A model generated the notes under the pieces. The model was not told the DNA's origin and ran no database searches. It saw only the letters and a program-made list of their open reading frames with translations. Below, in pieces: positions 1 through 14,429 of a stretch of DNA of 64,000 bases. Position 1 is the stretch's first letter. Every line of letters starts with the position of its first letter. Made by a program: the position numbers and the translations under genes. Source of the DNA: Micromussa lordhowensis. Lineage: Eukaryota > Cnidaria > Anthozoa > Scleractinia > Lobophylliidae. The stretch spans positions 30,859,125-30,923,124 of the forward strand of contig OZ026599.1 in assembly GCA_964020085.1 (NCBI GenBank), in the 5' to 3' direction.

Positions 1-216
1 ACTTGAAGTGCAAACGTAGGACAACATTTTGCTGCAAACTGCCGCTCCATAAGTGTCCGTATAGCCGAGTTATGACAATGTTGGCAAGGACACTTAAATT
101 GGCCATTTTCTGAGATTTTGCCAAGGGGGGACCAAGGGAAAATGCTCAAAAAAGTAGGCCGACTATACGGGCTTCAAAAACACCCTGGCGCAAATGCCAT
201 CATCTCCTAATTAGTA

Positions 217-231
217 TGCACTTGAAGTGCA
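217..231. promoter_or_regulatory. Odd palindrome in satellite monomer (representative copy)
   Basis: TGCACTTGAAGTGCA has 7-bp arms around a single central base and occurs once in most of the monomers. The central base is G in most copies, C in many, A in some (near 868 and 4150) and T in a few (near 6787 and 32640), while the arms stay the same. Each half contains CACTT/AAGTG, which resembles the NK-2 homeodomain core (TCAAGTG). Protein binding is only an inference. Some monomers have lost an arm base, for example those reading CTTGAAATGAAAAC. Confidence 0.6.
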
Positions 232-2040
232 AACATAGGACAACATTTTGCTGCAAACTGCCGCTCCATAAGTGTCCGTATAGCCGAGTTATGACAATGT
301 TGGCAAGGACACCTAAATCGGCCATTTTCTGAGATTTTGCCAAACGGGGACCAAGAGAAAATGCCCAAAAAAGTAGCCCGAATATAGCGGCTTCAAAAAC
401 ACCCTAGCGCAAATGCCATCATCTCCTAATTAGTATGCACTTGAAGTGCAAACATAGGACAACATTTTGCTGCAAACTGCCGCTCAATAAGTGTCCGTAT
501 AGCCGAGTTATGACAATGTTGGCAAGGACACCTAAATCGGCCATTTTCTGAGATTTGGCCATGGGGGGACCAGGGGAAAATGCTCAAAAAAGTAGGCCGA
601 CTATAGGGGCTTCAAAAACACCCTGGCGCAAATGCCATCATCTCCTAATTAGTATGCACTTCAAGTGCAAACATTGGACAACATTTTGCTGCAAACTGCC
701 GCTCCATAAGTGTCCGTATAGCCGAGTTATGACAATGTTGGCAAGGACACCTAAATCGGCCTTGTTCGGAGACTTTGCCAAGGGGGGACCAAGGAAAAAT
801 GCTCAAAAACGTAGGCCGACTATATGGGCTTCAAAAACACCCTGGCGCAAATGCCATCATCTCCTAATTAGTATGCACTTAAAGTGCAAACATAGGACAA
901 CATTTTGCTGCACACTGCCTCTCCATAAGTGTCCGTATAGCCGAGTTATGACAATGTTGGCGAGGACACCTAAATCGGCCATTTTCTGAGATTTTTGCAA
1001 TGGGGGACCAAGGGAAAATGCTCAAAAAAGTAGGCCGACTATAGGGGCTTCAAAAACACCCTGGCGCAAATGCCATCATCTCCTAATTAGTATGCACTTG
1101 AAGTGCAAACGTAGGACAACATTTTGCTGCAAACTGCCGCTCCATAAGTGTCCGTATAGCCGAGTTATGACATTGTTGGCAAGGACACCTAAATCGGCCA
1201 TTTTCTGAGATTTTTGCAATGGGGGACCAAGGGAAAATGCTCAAAAAAGTAGGCCGACTATAGGAGCTTCAAAAACACCCTGGCGCAAATGCCATCATCT
1301 CTTAATTAGTTTTCACTTGAAGTGCAAACATAGGACAACATTTTGCTGCAAACTGCCGCTCCATAAGTGTCCGTATAGCCGAGTTAAGACAATGTTGGCA
1401 AGAACACCTAAATTGGCCATTTTCTGAGATTTTGCCAAGAGAGGAGTAAGGGAAAATGCTTAAAAAAGTAGCCCGACTATACGGGCTTCAAAAACACCCT
1501 GGCGCAAATGCCATCATCTCCTAATTAGTATGCACTTCAAGTGCAAACATAGGACAACATTTTGCTGCAAACTGCCGCTCCATAAGTGTCCGTATAGCCC
1601 AGTTATGACAATGTTGGCAAGGACACCTAAATCGGCCATTTTCTGAGATTTTGCCAAGGGGGGACCAAGGGAAAATGCTCAAAAAAGTAGGCCGACTATA
1701 CGGGCTTCAAAAACACCCTGGCGCAAATGCCATCATCTCCTAATTAGTATGCACTTGAAGTGCAAACATAGGACAACATTTTGCTGCAAACTGCTGCTCC
1801 ATAAGTGTCCGTATAGCCGAGTTATGACAATGTTGGCAAGGACACCTAAATCGGCCATTTTCTGAGATTTTGCCAAAGGGGGACCAAGAGAAAATGCCCA
1901 AAAAAGTAGGCCGAATATAGCGGCTTCAAAAACACCCTGGCGCAAATGCCATTATCTCCTAATTAGTATGCACTTGAAGTGCAAACATAGGACAACATTT
2001 TGCTGCAAACTGCCGCTCCATAAGTGTTCGTATAGCCGAG

Positions 2041-3650
2041 TTATGACAATGTTGGCAAGGACACCTATATCGGCCATTTTCTGAGATTTTGCCAAACGGG
2101 GACGAAGGGAAAATGCTCAAAAAAGTAGGCCGACTATAGGGGCTTCAAAAACACCCTGGCGCAAATGCCATCATATCCTAATTAGTATGCACTTGAAGTG
2201 CAAACATGGGACAACATTTTGCTGCAAACTGCCGCTCCATAAGTGTCCGTATAGCCGAGTTATGACATTGTTGGCAAGGACACCTAAATCGGCCATTTTC
2301 TGAGATTTTGCCAAGGGCGGACCAAGGGAAAATGCTCAAAAAAGTAGGCCGACTATACGGGCTTAAAAAACACCCTGCGCAAATGCCATCATCTCCTAAT
2401 TAGTATGCACTTGAAGTGCAAACATAGGACAACATTTTGCTGCAAACTTCCGCTCCATAAGTGTCCGTATAGCCCAGTTATGACAATGTTGGCAATGACA
2501 CCTAAATCTGCCATTTTCTGAGATTTTGCCAAGGGGGGACCAACGGAAAATGCTCAAAAAAGTAGGCCGACTATAGGGGCTTCAAAAACACCCTGGCGCA
2601 AATGCCATCATCTCTTAATTAGTATGCACTTGAAGTGCAAACATAGGACAACATTGTGCTGCAAACTGCCGCTCCATAAGTGTCCGTATAGCCGAGTTAT
2701 GACAATGTTGGCAAGGACACCTAAATGGGCCATTTTCTGAGATTTTGCCAAGGGGGGACCAAGGGAAAATGCTCAAAAAAGTAGGCCGAATATAGCGGCT
2801 TCAAAAACACCCTGGCGCAAATGCCATTATCTCCTAATTAGTATGCACTTGAAGTGCAAACATAGGACAACATTTTGCTGCAAACTGCCGCTCCATAAGT
2901 GTTCGTATAGCCGAGTTATGACAATGTTGGCAAGGACACCTATATCGGCCATTTTCTGAGATTTTGCCAAACGGGGACGAAGGGAAAATGCTCAAAAAAG
3001 TAGGCCGACTATAGGGGCTTCAAAAACACCCTGGCGCAAATGCCATCATATCCTAATTAGTATGCACTTGAAGTGCAAACATGGGACAACATTTTGCTGC
3101 AAACTGCCGCTCCATAAGTGTCCGTATAGCCGAGTTATGACATTGTTGGCAAGGACACCTAAATCGGCCATTTTCTGAGATTTTGCCAAGGGCGGACCAA
3201 GGGAAAATGCTCAAAAAAGTAGGCCGACTATACGGGCTTAAAAAACACCCTGCGCAAATGCCATCATCTCCTAATTAGTATGCACTTGAAGTGCAAACAT
3301 AGGACAACATTTTGCTGCAAACTTCCGCTCCATAAGTGTCCGTATAGCCCAGTTATGACAATGTTGGCAATGACACCTAAATCTGCCATTTTCTGAGATT
3401 TTGCCAAGGGGGGACCAACGGAAAATGCTCAAAAAAGTAGGCCGACTATAGGGGCTTCAAAAACACCCTGGCGCAAATGCCATCATCTCTTAATTAGTAT
3501 GCACTTGAAGTGCAAACATAGGACAACATTGTGCTGCAAACTGCCGCTCCATAAGTGTCCGTATAGCCGAGTTATGACAATGTTGGCAAGGACACCTAAA
3601 TCGGCCATTTTCTGAGATTTTGCCAAGGGGGGACCAAGGGAAAATGCTCA
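2041..3650. repeat. Tandem four-monomer higher-order repeat in the satellite
   Basis: Two neighbouring blocks of about 875 bp (four monomers, minus one base) share rare variants: CACCTATATCGGCC at about 2061 and 2936, and CCCTGCGCAAAT (one base missing) at about 2369 and 3246. Parts of the same variant string recur near 4550, 5349 and 12990-13600. This indicates recent unequal exchange or copying within the array. Confidence 0.8.
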
Positions 3651-6600
3651 AAAAAGTAGGCCGAATATACGGGCTTCAAAAACACCCTGGCGCAAATGCC
3701 ATCATCTCCTAATTAGTATGCACTTGAAGTGCAAACATAGGACAACATTTTGCTGCAAACTGCCATTCCATAAATGTCCGTATAGCCGAGTTATGACAAT
3801 GTTGGCAAGGAAACCTAAATCGGCCATTTTCTGAGATTTTGCCAAGGGGGGACCAAGGGAAAATGCTCAAAAAAGTAGGCCGACTATAGGGGCTTCAAAA
3901 ACACCCTGGCGCAAATACCATTATCTCCTAATTAGAATGCACTTGAAGTGCACACATAGGACAACATTTTGCTGCAAACTGCCGCTCCATAAGTGTCCGT
4001 ATAGCCGAGTTATGACATTGTTGGCAAGGACACCTAAATCGGCCATTTTCTGAGATTTTGCCAAGGGCGGACCAAGGGAAAATGCTCAAAAAAGTAGGCC
4101 GAATATAGCGGCTTCAAAAACACCCTGGCGCAAATGCCATCATCTCCTAATTAGTATGCACTTAAAGTGCAAACATAGGACAACATTTTGCTGCAAACTG
4201 CCATTCCATAAGTGTCCGTATAGCCGAGTTATGACAATGTTGGCAAGGAAACCTAAATCGGCCATTTTCTGAGATTTTGCCAAGGGGGGACCAAGGGAAA
4301 ATGCTCAAAAAAGTAGGCCGACTATAGGGGCTTCAAAAACACCCTGGCGCAAATACCATTATCTCCTAATTAGAATGCACTTGAAGTGCACACATAGGAC
4401 AACATTTTGCTGCAAACTGTCGCTCCATAAGTGTCCGTATAGCCGAGTTATGACATTGTTGCCAAGGACACCTAAATCGGCCATTTTCTGAGATTTTGCC
4501 AAGGGCGGACCAAGGGAAAATGCTCAAAAAAGTAGGCCGACTATACGGGCTTAAAAAACACCCTGCGCAAATGCCATCATCTCCTAATTAGTATGCACTT
4601 GAAGTGCAAACATAGGACAACATTTTGCTGCAAACTTCCGCTCCATAAGTGTCCGTATACCCGAGTTATGACAATGTTGGCAATGACACCTAAATCTGCC
4701 ATTTTCTGAGATTTTGCCAAGGGGGGACCAACGGAAAATGCTCAAAAAAGTAGGCCGACTATAGGGGCTTCAAAAACACCCTGGCGCAAATGCCATCATC
4801 TCTTAATTAGTATGCACTTGAAGTGCAAACATAGGACAACATTGTGCTGCAAACTGCCGCTCCATAAGTGTCCGTATAGCCGAGTTATGACAATGTTGGC
4901 AAGGACACCTAAATCGGCCATTTTCTGAGATTTTGCCAAAGTCGGACCAAGGGAAAATGCTCAAAAAAGTAGGCCGAATATACGGGCTTCAAAAACACCC
5001 TGGCGCAAATGCCATCATCTCCTAATCAGTATGCACTTGAAGTGCAAACATAGGACAACATTTTGCTGCAAACTGCCGCTCCATAAGTGTCCGTATAGCC
5101 GAGTTATGACAATGTTGGCAAGGACACCTAAATCGGCCATTTTCTGAGATTTTGCCAAAGGGGGACCAAGAGAAAATGCCCAAAAAAGTAGGCCGAATAT
5201 AGCGGCTTCAAAAACACCCTGGCGCAAATGCCATTATCTCCTAATTAGTATGCACTTGAAGTGCAAACATAGGACAACATTTTGCTGCAAACTGCCGCTC
5301 CATAAGTGTTCGTAGAGCCGAGTTATGACAATGTTGGCAAGGACACCTATATCGGCCATTTTCTGAGATTTTGCCAAACGGGGACGAAGGGAAAATGCTC
5401 AAAAAAGTAGGCCGACTATAGGGGCTTCAAAAACACCCTGGCGCAAATGCCATCATCTCCTAATTAGTATGCACTTGAAGTGCAAACATAGGACAACATT
5501 TTACTGCAAACTGCCATTCCATAAATGTCCGTATAGCCGAGTTATGACAATGTTGGCAAGGAAACCTAAATCGGCCATTTTCTGAGATTTTGCCAAGGGG
5601 GGACCAAGGGAAAATGCTCAAAAAAGTAGGCCGACTATAGGGGCTTCAAAAACACCCTGGCGCAAATACCATTATCTCCTAATTAGAATGCACTTGAAGT
5701 GCACACATAGGACAACATTTTGCTGCAAACTACCATTCCATAAATGTCCGTATAGCCGAGTTATGACAATGTTGGCAAGGAAACCTAAATCGGCCATTTT
5801 CTGAGATTTTGCCAAGGGGAGACCAAGGGAAAATGGTTAAAAAAAGTAGGCCGACTATAGGGGCTTAAAAAACACATTGGCGCAAATGCCATCATCTCCT
5901 AATTAGTATGCACTTGAAGTGCAAACATAGGACAACATTTTGCTGCAAACTGCCGCTCCATAAGTGTCCGTATAGCCGAGTTATGACAATGTTGGCAAGG
6001 ACACCTAAATCGGCCATTTTCTGAGATTTTGCCAAGGGGGGACCAAGGGAAAATGCTCAAAAAAGTAGGCCGACTATACAGGCTTCAAAAACACCCTGCC
6101 GCAAATGCCATCATCTCCTAATTAGTATGCACTTGAAGTGCAAACATAGGACAACATTTTGCTGCAAACTTCCGCTCTGTAAGTGTCCGTATACCCGAGT
6201 TATGACAATGTTGGCAAGGACACCTAAATCGGCCATTTTCTGAGATTTTGCCAAGGGGGGACCAAATGAAAATGCTCAAAAAAGTAGGCCGACTATAGGG
6301 GCTTCAAAAACACCCTGGCGCAAATGCCATCATCTCTTAATTAGTATGCACTTGAAGTGCAAACATAGGACAACATTTTGCTGCAAACTGCCGCTCCATA
6401 AGTGTCCGTATAGCCCAGTTATGACAATGTTGGCAAGGACACCTAAATCGGCCATTTTCTGAGATTTTGCCAAGGGGGGACCAAGGGAAAATGCTCAAAA
6501 AAGTAGGCCGACTATACAGGCTTCAAAAACACCCTGGGGCAAATGCCATCATCTCCTAATTAGTATGCACTTGAAGTGCAAACATAGGACAACATTTTGC

Positions 6601-9600
6601 TGCAAACTTCCGCTCTGTAAGTGTCCGTATACCCGAGTTATGACAATGTTGGCAAGGACACCTAAATCGGCCATTTTCTGAGATTTTGCCAAGGGGGGAC
6701 CAAATGAAAATGCTCAAAAAAGTAGGCCGACTATAGGGGCTTCAAAAACACCCTGGCGCAAATGCCATCATCTCTTAATTAGTATGCACTTTAAGTGCAA
6801 ACATAGGACAACATTTTGCTGCAAACTGCCGCTCCATAAGTGTCCGTATAGCCCAGTTATGACAATGTTGGCAAGGACACCTAAATCGGCCATTTTCTGA
6901 GATTTTGCCAAGGGGAGACCAAGGGAAAATGGTTAAAAAAAGTAGGCCGACTATAGGGGCTTAAAAAACACATTGGCGCAAATGCCATCATCTCCTAATT
7001 AGTATGCACTTGAAGTGCAAACATAGGACAACATTTTGCTGCAAACTGCCGCTCCATAAGTGTCCGTATAGCCGAGTTATGACAATGTTGGCAAGGACAC
7101 CTAAATCGGCCATTTTCTGAGATTTTGCCAAGGGGGGACCAAGGGAAAATGCTCAAAAAAGTAGGCCGACTATACAGGCTTCAAAAACACCCTGGGGCAA
7201 ATGCCATCATCTCCTAATTAGTATGCACTTGAAGTGCAAACATAGGACAACATTTTGCTGCAAACTTCCGCTCTGTAAGTGTCCGTATACCCGAGTTATG
7301 ACAATGTTGGCAAGGACACCTAAATCGGCCATTTTCTGAGATTTTGCCAAGGGGGGACCAAATGAAAATGCTCAAAAAAGTAGGCCGACTATAGGGGCTT
7401 CAAAAACACCCTGGCGCAAATGCCATCATCTCTTAATTAGTATGCACTTGAAGTGCAAACATAGGACAAAATTTTGCTGCAAACTGCCGCTCCATAAGTG
7501 TCCGTATAGCCCAGTTATGACAATGTTGGCAAGGACACCTAAATCGGCCATTTTCTGAGATTTTGCCAAGGGGGGACCAAGGGAAAATGCTCAAAAAAGT
7601 AGGCCGAACATAGGAGCTTCAAAAACACCCTGGCGCAAATGCCATCATCTCCTAATTAGTATGCACTTCAAGTGCAAACATAGGACAACATTTTGCTGCA
7701 AACTGCCGCTCCATAAGTGTCCGTATAGCCCAGTTATGACAATGTTGGCAAGGACTCCTAAATCGGCCATTTTCTGAGATTTTTGCAATAAGGGACCAAG
7801 GGAAAATGCTCAAAAAAGTAGGCCGACTATAGGGGCTTCAAAAACACCCTGGCGCAAATGCCATCATCTGCTAATTAGTATGCACTTGAAGTGCAAACGT
7901 AGGACAACATTTTGCTGCAAACTGCCGCTCCATAAGTGTCCGTATAGCCGAGTTATGACATTGTTGGCAAGGACACCTAAATCGGCCATTTTCTGAGATT
8001 TTGCCATGGGGGGACCAAGGGATAATGCTCTAAAAAATAGGCCGACTATAGGGGCTTCAAAAACACCCTGCCGCAAATGCCATCATCTCCTATCTAGTAT
8101 GCACTTGAAGTGCAAACATAGGACAACATTTTGCTGCAAACTGCCGCTCCATAAGTGTCCGTATAGCCGAGTTATGACAATGTTGGCAAGAACACCTAAA
8201 TCGGCCATTTTCTGAGATTTTGCCAAGGGAGGAGTAAGGGAAAATGCTTAAAAAAGTAGGCCGACTATAGGGGCTTCAAAAACACCCTGCCGCAAATGCC
8301 ATCATCTCCTATCTAGTATGCACTTGAAGTGCAAACATAGGACAACATTTTGCTGCAAACTGCCGCTCCATAAGTGTCCGTATAGCCGAGTTATGACAAT
8401 GTTGGCAAGAACACCTAAATCGGCCATTTTCTGAGATTTTGCCAAGGGCGGACCAAGGGAAAATGCTCAAAAAAGTAGGCCGACTATAGGGGCTTCAAAA
8501 ACACCCTGGCGCAAATGCCATCATCTCCTAATTAGTATGCACTTGAAGTGCAAACATAGGACAACATTTTGCTGCAAACTGCCGCTCCATAAGTGTCCGT
8601 ATAGCCGAGTTATGACAATGTTGGCAAGGACACCTAAATCGGCCATATTCTGAGATTTTGCCAAGGGGGGACCAAGGAAAAATGCTCAAAAAAGTAGGCG
8701 GACTCTACGGGCTTCAAAAAAACCCTGGGGCAAATGCCATCATCTCCTCATTAGCATGCACTTGAAGTGCAAACATAGGACAACATTTTGCTGCAAACTT
8801 CGTTCCATAAGTGTCCGTATACCCGAGTTATGACAATGTTGGCAAGGACACCTAAATCGGCCATTTTCTGAGATTTTGCCAAGGGGAGACCAAATGAAAA
8901 TGCTCAAAAAAGTAGGCCGACTATAGGGGCTTCAAAAACAACCTGGCGCAAATGCCATCATCTCTTAATTAGTATGCACTTAAAGTACAAACATAGGACA
9001 ACATTTTGCTGCAAACTTCCGCTCCATAAGTGTCCGTATACCCGAGTTATGACAATGTTTGCAAGGACATCTAAATCGGCCATTTTCTGAGATTTTGCCA
9101 AGGGGGGACCAAGAACAAGGGAAAATGCTCAAAAATGTAGGCCGATTATACGGGCTTCAAAAACACCCTGGCGCAAATGCCATCATCTCCTAATTAGTAT
9201 GCACTTGAGGTGCAAACATAGGAAAACATTTTGCTGCAAACTGCCGCTCCATAAGTGTCCGTATAGCCGAGTTATGACAATGTTGGCAAGGACACCTAAA
9301 TCGGCCATTTTCTGAGATTTTGCCAAAGGGGGACCAAGAGAAAATGCCCAAAAAAGTAGGCCGAATATAGCGGCTTCAAAAACACCCTGGCGCAAATGCC
9401 ATTATCTCCTAATTAGTATGCACTTGAAGTGCAAACATAGGACAACATTTTGCTGCAAACTGCCGCTCCATAAGTGTCGGTATAGCCGAGTTATGACAAT
9501 GTTGGCAAGGACACCTAAATCGGCCATTTTCTGAGATTTTGCCAAAGGGGGACCAAGGGAAAATGCTCAAAAAAGTAGGCCGACTATAGGGGCTTCAAAA

Positions 9601-12600
9601 ACACCCCGGCGCAAATGCCATCAATTCCTAATTAGTATGCACTTGAAGTGCAAACATAGGACAACATTTTGCTGCAAACTGCCGCTCCATAAGTGTCCGT
9701 ATAGCCGAGTTATGACAATGTTGGCAAGGACACCTAAATGGGCCATTTTCTGAGATTTTGCCAAGGGCGGACCAAGGGAAAATGCTCAAAAAAGTAGGCC
9801 GACTATACGGGCTTAAAAAAAACCCTGGCGCAAATGCCATCATCTCCTAATTAGTATACACTTGAAGTGCAAACATAGGACAACATTTTGCTGCAAACTT
9901 CCGCTCCATAAGTGTCCGTATACCCGAGTTATGACAATGTTGGCAATGACACCTAAATCTGCCATTTTCTGAGATTTTGCCAAAGGGGGACCAACGGAAA
10001 ATGCTCAAAAAAGTAGGCCGACTATAGGGGCTTCAAAAACACCCTGGCGCAAATGCCATCATCTCTTAATTAGTATGCACTTGAAGTGCAAACATAGGAC
10101 AACATTTTACTGCAAACTGCCGCTCCATAAGTGTCCGTATAGCCGAGTTATGACAATGTTGGCAAGGACACCTAAATCGGCCATTTTCTGAGATTTTGCC
10201 AAGGGGGGACCAAGGGAAAATGCTCAAAAAAGTACGCCAACTATAGGGGCTTAAAAAACACTCTGGCGCAAATGCCATCATCTCCTAATTAGTATGCACT
10301 TGAAGTGCAAACATAGGACAACATTTTGCTGCAAACTGCCGCTCCATAAGTGTCCGTATAGCCGAGTTATGACAATGTTGGCAAGGACACCTAAATCGGC
10401 CATTTTCTGAGATTTTGCCAAGGGGGGACCAAGGGAAAATGCTCAAAAAAGTAGGCCAACTATACAGGCTTCAAAAACACCCTGGGGCAAATGCCATCAT
10501 CTCCTAATTAGTATGCACTTGAAGTGCAAACATAGGACAACATTTTGCTGCAAACTTCCGCTCCATAAGTGTCCGTATACCCGAGTTATGACAATGTTGG
10601 CAAGGACACCTAAATCGGCCATTTTCTGAGATTTTGCCAAGGGGGGACCAAATGAAAATGCTCAAAAAAGTAGGCCGACTATAGGGGCTTCAAAAACACC
10701 CTGGCGCAAATGTCATCATCTCTTAATTAGTATGCACTTGAAGTGCAAACATAGGACAACATTTTGCTGCAAACTGCCGCTCCATAAGTGTCCGTATAGC
10801 CCAGTTATGACAATGTTGGCAAGGACACCTAAATCGGCCATTTTCTGAGATTTTGCCAAGGGGGGACCAAGGGAAAATGCTCAAAAACGTAGGCCGACTA
10901 TAGGGTCTTCAAAAACACCCTGGCGCAAATGCCATCATCTCCTAATTAGTATGCACTTGAAGTGCAAACATAGGACAACATTTTGCTGCAAACTTCCGCT
11001 CCATAAGTGTCCGTATAGCCGAGTTATGACAATGTTGGCAAGGACACCTAAATCGGCCATTTTCTGAGATTTTGCCAAGGGGGGACCAAGGGAAAATGCT
11101 CAAAAAAGTGGGCCGACTATACGGGCTTCAAAAACACCCTGGGGCAAATGCCATCATCCCCTAATTAGTGTGCACTTGAAGTGCAAACATAGGACAACTT
11201 TTTGCTGCAAACTTCCGCTCCATAAGTGTCCGTATACCCGAGTTATGACAATGTTCGCAAGGACACCTAAATCGGCCATTTTCTGAGATTTTACCAAGGG
11301 GGGACCAAATGAAAATGCTCAAAAAAGTAGGCCGACTATAGGGGCTTCAAAAACACCCTGGCGCAAATGCCATCATCTCCTAATTAGTGTGCACTTCAAG
11401 TGCAAACATAGGACAACATTTTGCTGCAAACTGCCGCTCCATAACTGTCCGTATAGCCGAGTTATGACAATGTTGGCAAGGACACCTAAATCGGCCATTT
11501 TCTGAGACTTTGCCAAGGGGCGACCAAGGGAAAATGCTCAAAAAAAGTAGGCCTACTATACGGGCTTCAAAAACACCCCGGCGAAAATGCCATCATCTCC
11601 TAATTAGTATGCACTTGAAGTGCAAACATAGGACAACATTTTGCTGCAAACTTCCGCTCCATAAGTGTCCGTATACCCGAGTTATGACAATGTTGGCAAG
11701 GACACCTAAATCTGCCATTTTCTGAGATTTTGCCAAGGGGGGACCATGGGAAAATGCTCAAAAAAGTAGGCCGACTATACGGGCTTCAAAAACACCCTGG
11801 CGCAAATGCCATCATCTCCTAATTAGTATGCACTTGAAGTGCAAACATAGGACAACATTTTGCTGCAAACTTCCGCTCCATAAGTGTCCGTATACCCGAG
11901 TTATGACAATGTTGGCAATGACACCTAAATCTGCCATTTTCTGAGATTTTGCCAAGGGGGGACCAAGGGAAAATGCTCAAAAAAGTAGGCCGACTATAGG
12001 AGCTTCAAAAACACCCTGGCGCAAATGCCATCATCTCTTAATTAGTTTTCACTTGAAGTGCAAACATAGGACAACATTTTGCTGCAAACTGCCGCTCCAT
12101 AAGTGTCCGTATAGCCGAGTTATGACAATGTTGGCAAGAACACCTAAATTGGCCATTTTCTGAGATTTTGCCAAGAGAGGAGTAAGGGAAAATGCTTAAA
12201 AAAGTAGGCCGACTATACGGGCTTCAAAAACACCCTGGCGCAAATGCCATCATCTCCTAATTAGTATGCACTTCAAGTGCAAACATAGGACAACATTTTG
12301 CTGCAAACTGCCACTCCATAAGTGTCCGTATAGCCCAGTTATGACAATGCTGGCAAGGACACCTAAATCGGCCATTTTCTGAGATTTTGCCAAGGGGGGA
12401 CCAAGGGAAAATGCTCAAAAAAGTAGGCCGACTATAAGGGCTTCAAAACCACCCTGGCGCAAATGCCATCATCTCCTAATTAGTATGCACTTGAAGTGCA
12501 AACATAGGACAACATTTTGCTGCAAACTGCCGCTCCATAAGTGTCCGTATAGCCGAGTTATGACAATGTTGGCAAGGACACCTAAATCGGCCATTTTCTG

Positions 12601-14429
12601 CGATTTTGCCAAGGGGGGACCAAGGGAAAATGCTCAAAAAAGTAGGCCGACTATACGGGCTTCAAAAACACCCTGGCGCAAATGCCATCATCTCCTAATT
12701 AGTATGCACTTGAAGTGCAAACATAGGACAACATTTTGCTGCAAACTGCCGCTCCATAAGTGTCCGTATAGCCGAGTTATGACAATGTTGGCAAGGACAC
12801 CTAAATCGGCCATTTTCTGAGATTTTGCCAAAGGGGGACCAAGAGAAAATGCCCAAAAAAGTAGGCCGAATATACGGGCTTCAAAAACACCCTGGCGCAA
12901 ATGCCATTATCTCCTAATTAGTATGCACTTGAAGTGCAAACATAGGACAACATTTTGCTGCAAACTGCCGCTCCATAAGTGTTCGTATAGCCGAGTTATG
13001 ACAATGTTGGCAAGGACACCTATATCGGCCATTTTCTGAGATTTTGCCAAACGGGGACGAAGGGAAAATGCTCAAAAAAGTAGGCCGACTATAGGGGCTT
13101 CAAAAACACCCTGGCGCAAATGCCATCATATCCTAATTAGTATGCACTTGAAGTGCAAACATAGGACAACATTTTGCTGCAAACTGCCGCTCCATAAGTG
13201 TCCGTATAGCCGAGTTATCACATTGTTGGCAAGGACACCTAAATCGGCCATTTTATGAGACTTTGCCAAGGGCGGACCAAGGGAAAATGCTCAAGAAAGT
13301 AGGCCGACTATACGGGCTTAAAAAACACCCTGCGCAAATGCCATCATCTCCTAATTAGTATGCACTTGAAGTGCAAACATAGGACAACATTTTGCTGCAA
13401 ACTTCCGCTCCATAAGTGTCCGTATACCCGAGTTATGACAATGTTGGCAATGACACCTAAATCTGCCATTTTCTGAGATTTTGCCAAGGGGGGACCAACG
13501 GAAAATGCTCAAAAAAGTAGGCCGACTATAGGGGCTTCAAAAACACCCTGGCGCAAATGCCATCATCTCTTAATTAGTATGCACTTGAAGTGCAAACATA
13601 GGACAACATTGTGCTGCAAACTGCCGCTCCATAAGTGTCCGTATAGCCGAGTTATGACAATGTTGGCAAGGACACCTAAATCGGCCATTTTCTGAGATTT
13701 TGCCAAGGGCGGACCAAGGGAAAATGCTCAAAAAAGTAGGCCGACTATAGGGGCTTAAAAAACACATTGGCGCAAATGCCATCATCTCCTAATTAGTATG
13801 CACTTGAAGTGCAAACATAGGACAACATTTTGCTGCAAACTGCCGCTCCATAAGTGTCCGTATAGCCGAGTTATGACAATGTTGGCAAGGACACCTAAAT
13901 CGGCCATTTTCTGAGATTTTGCCAGGGGGGGACCAAGGGAAAATGCTCAAAAAAGTAGGCCGACTATACAGGCTTCAAAAACACCCTGGGGCAAATGCCA
14001 TCATCTCCTAATTAGTATGCACTTGAAGTGCAAACATAGGACAACATTTTGCTGCAAACTTCCGCTCTGTAAGTGTCCGTATACCCGAGTTATGACAATG
14101 TTGGCAAGGACACCTAAATCGGCCATTTTCTGAGATTTTGCCAAGGGGGGACCAAATGAAAATGCTCAAAAAAGTAGGCCGAGTATAGGGGCTTCAAAAA
14201 CACCCTGGCGAAAATGCCATCATCTCCTAATTAGAATGCACTTGAAGTGCAAACATAGGACAACATTTTGCTGCAAACTGCCGCTCCATAAGTGTCCGTA
14301 TAGCCCAGTTATGACAATGTTAGCAAGGACACCTAAATCGGCCATTTTCTGAGATTTTGCCAAGGGGGGACCAAGGGAAAATGCTCAAAAAAGTAGGCCG
14401 AACATAGGGGCTTCAAAAACACCCTGGCG

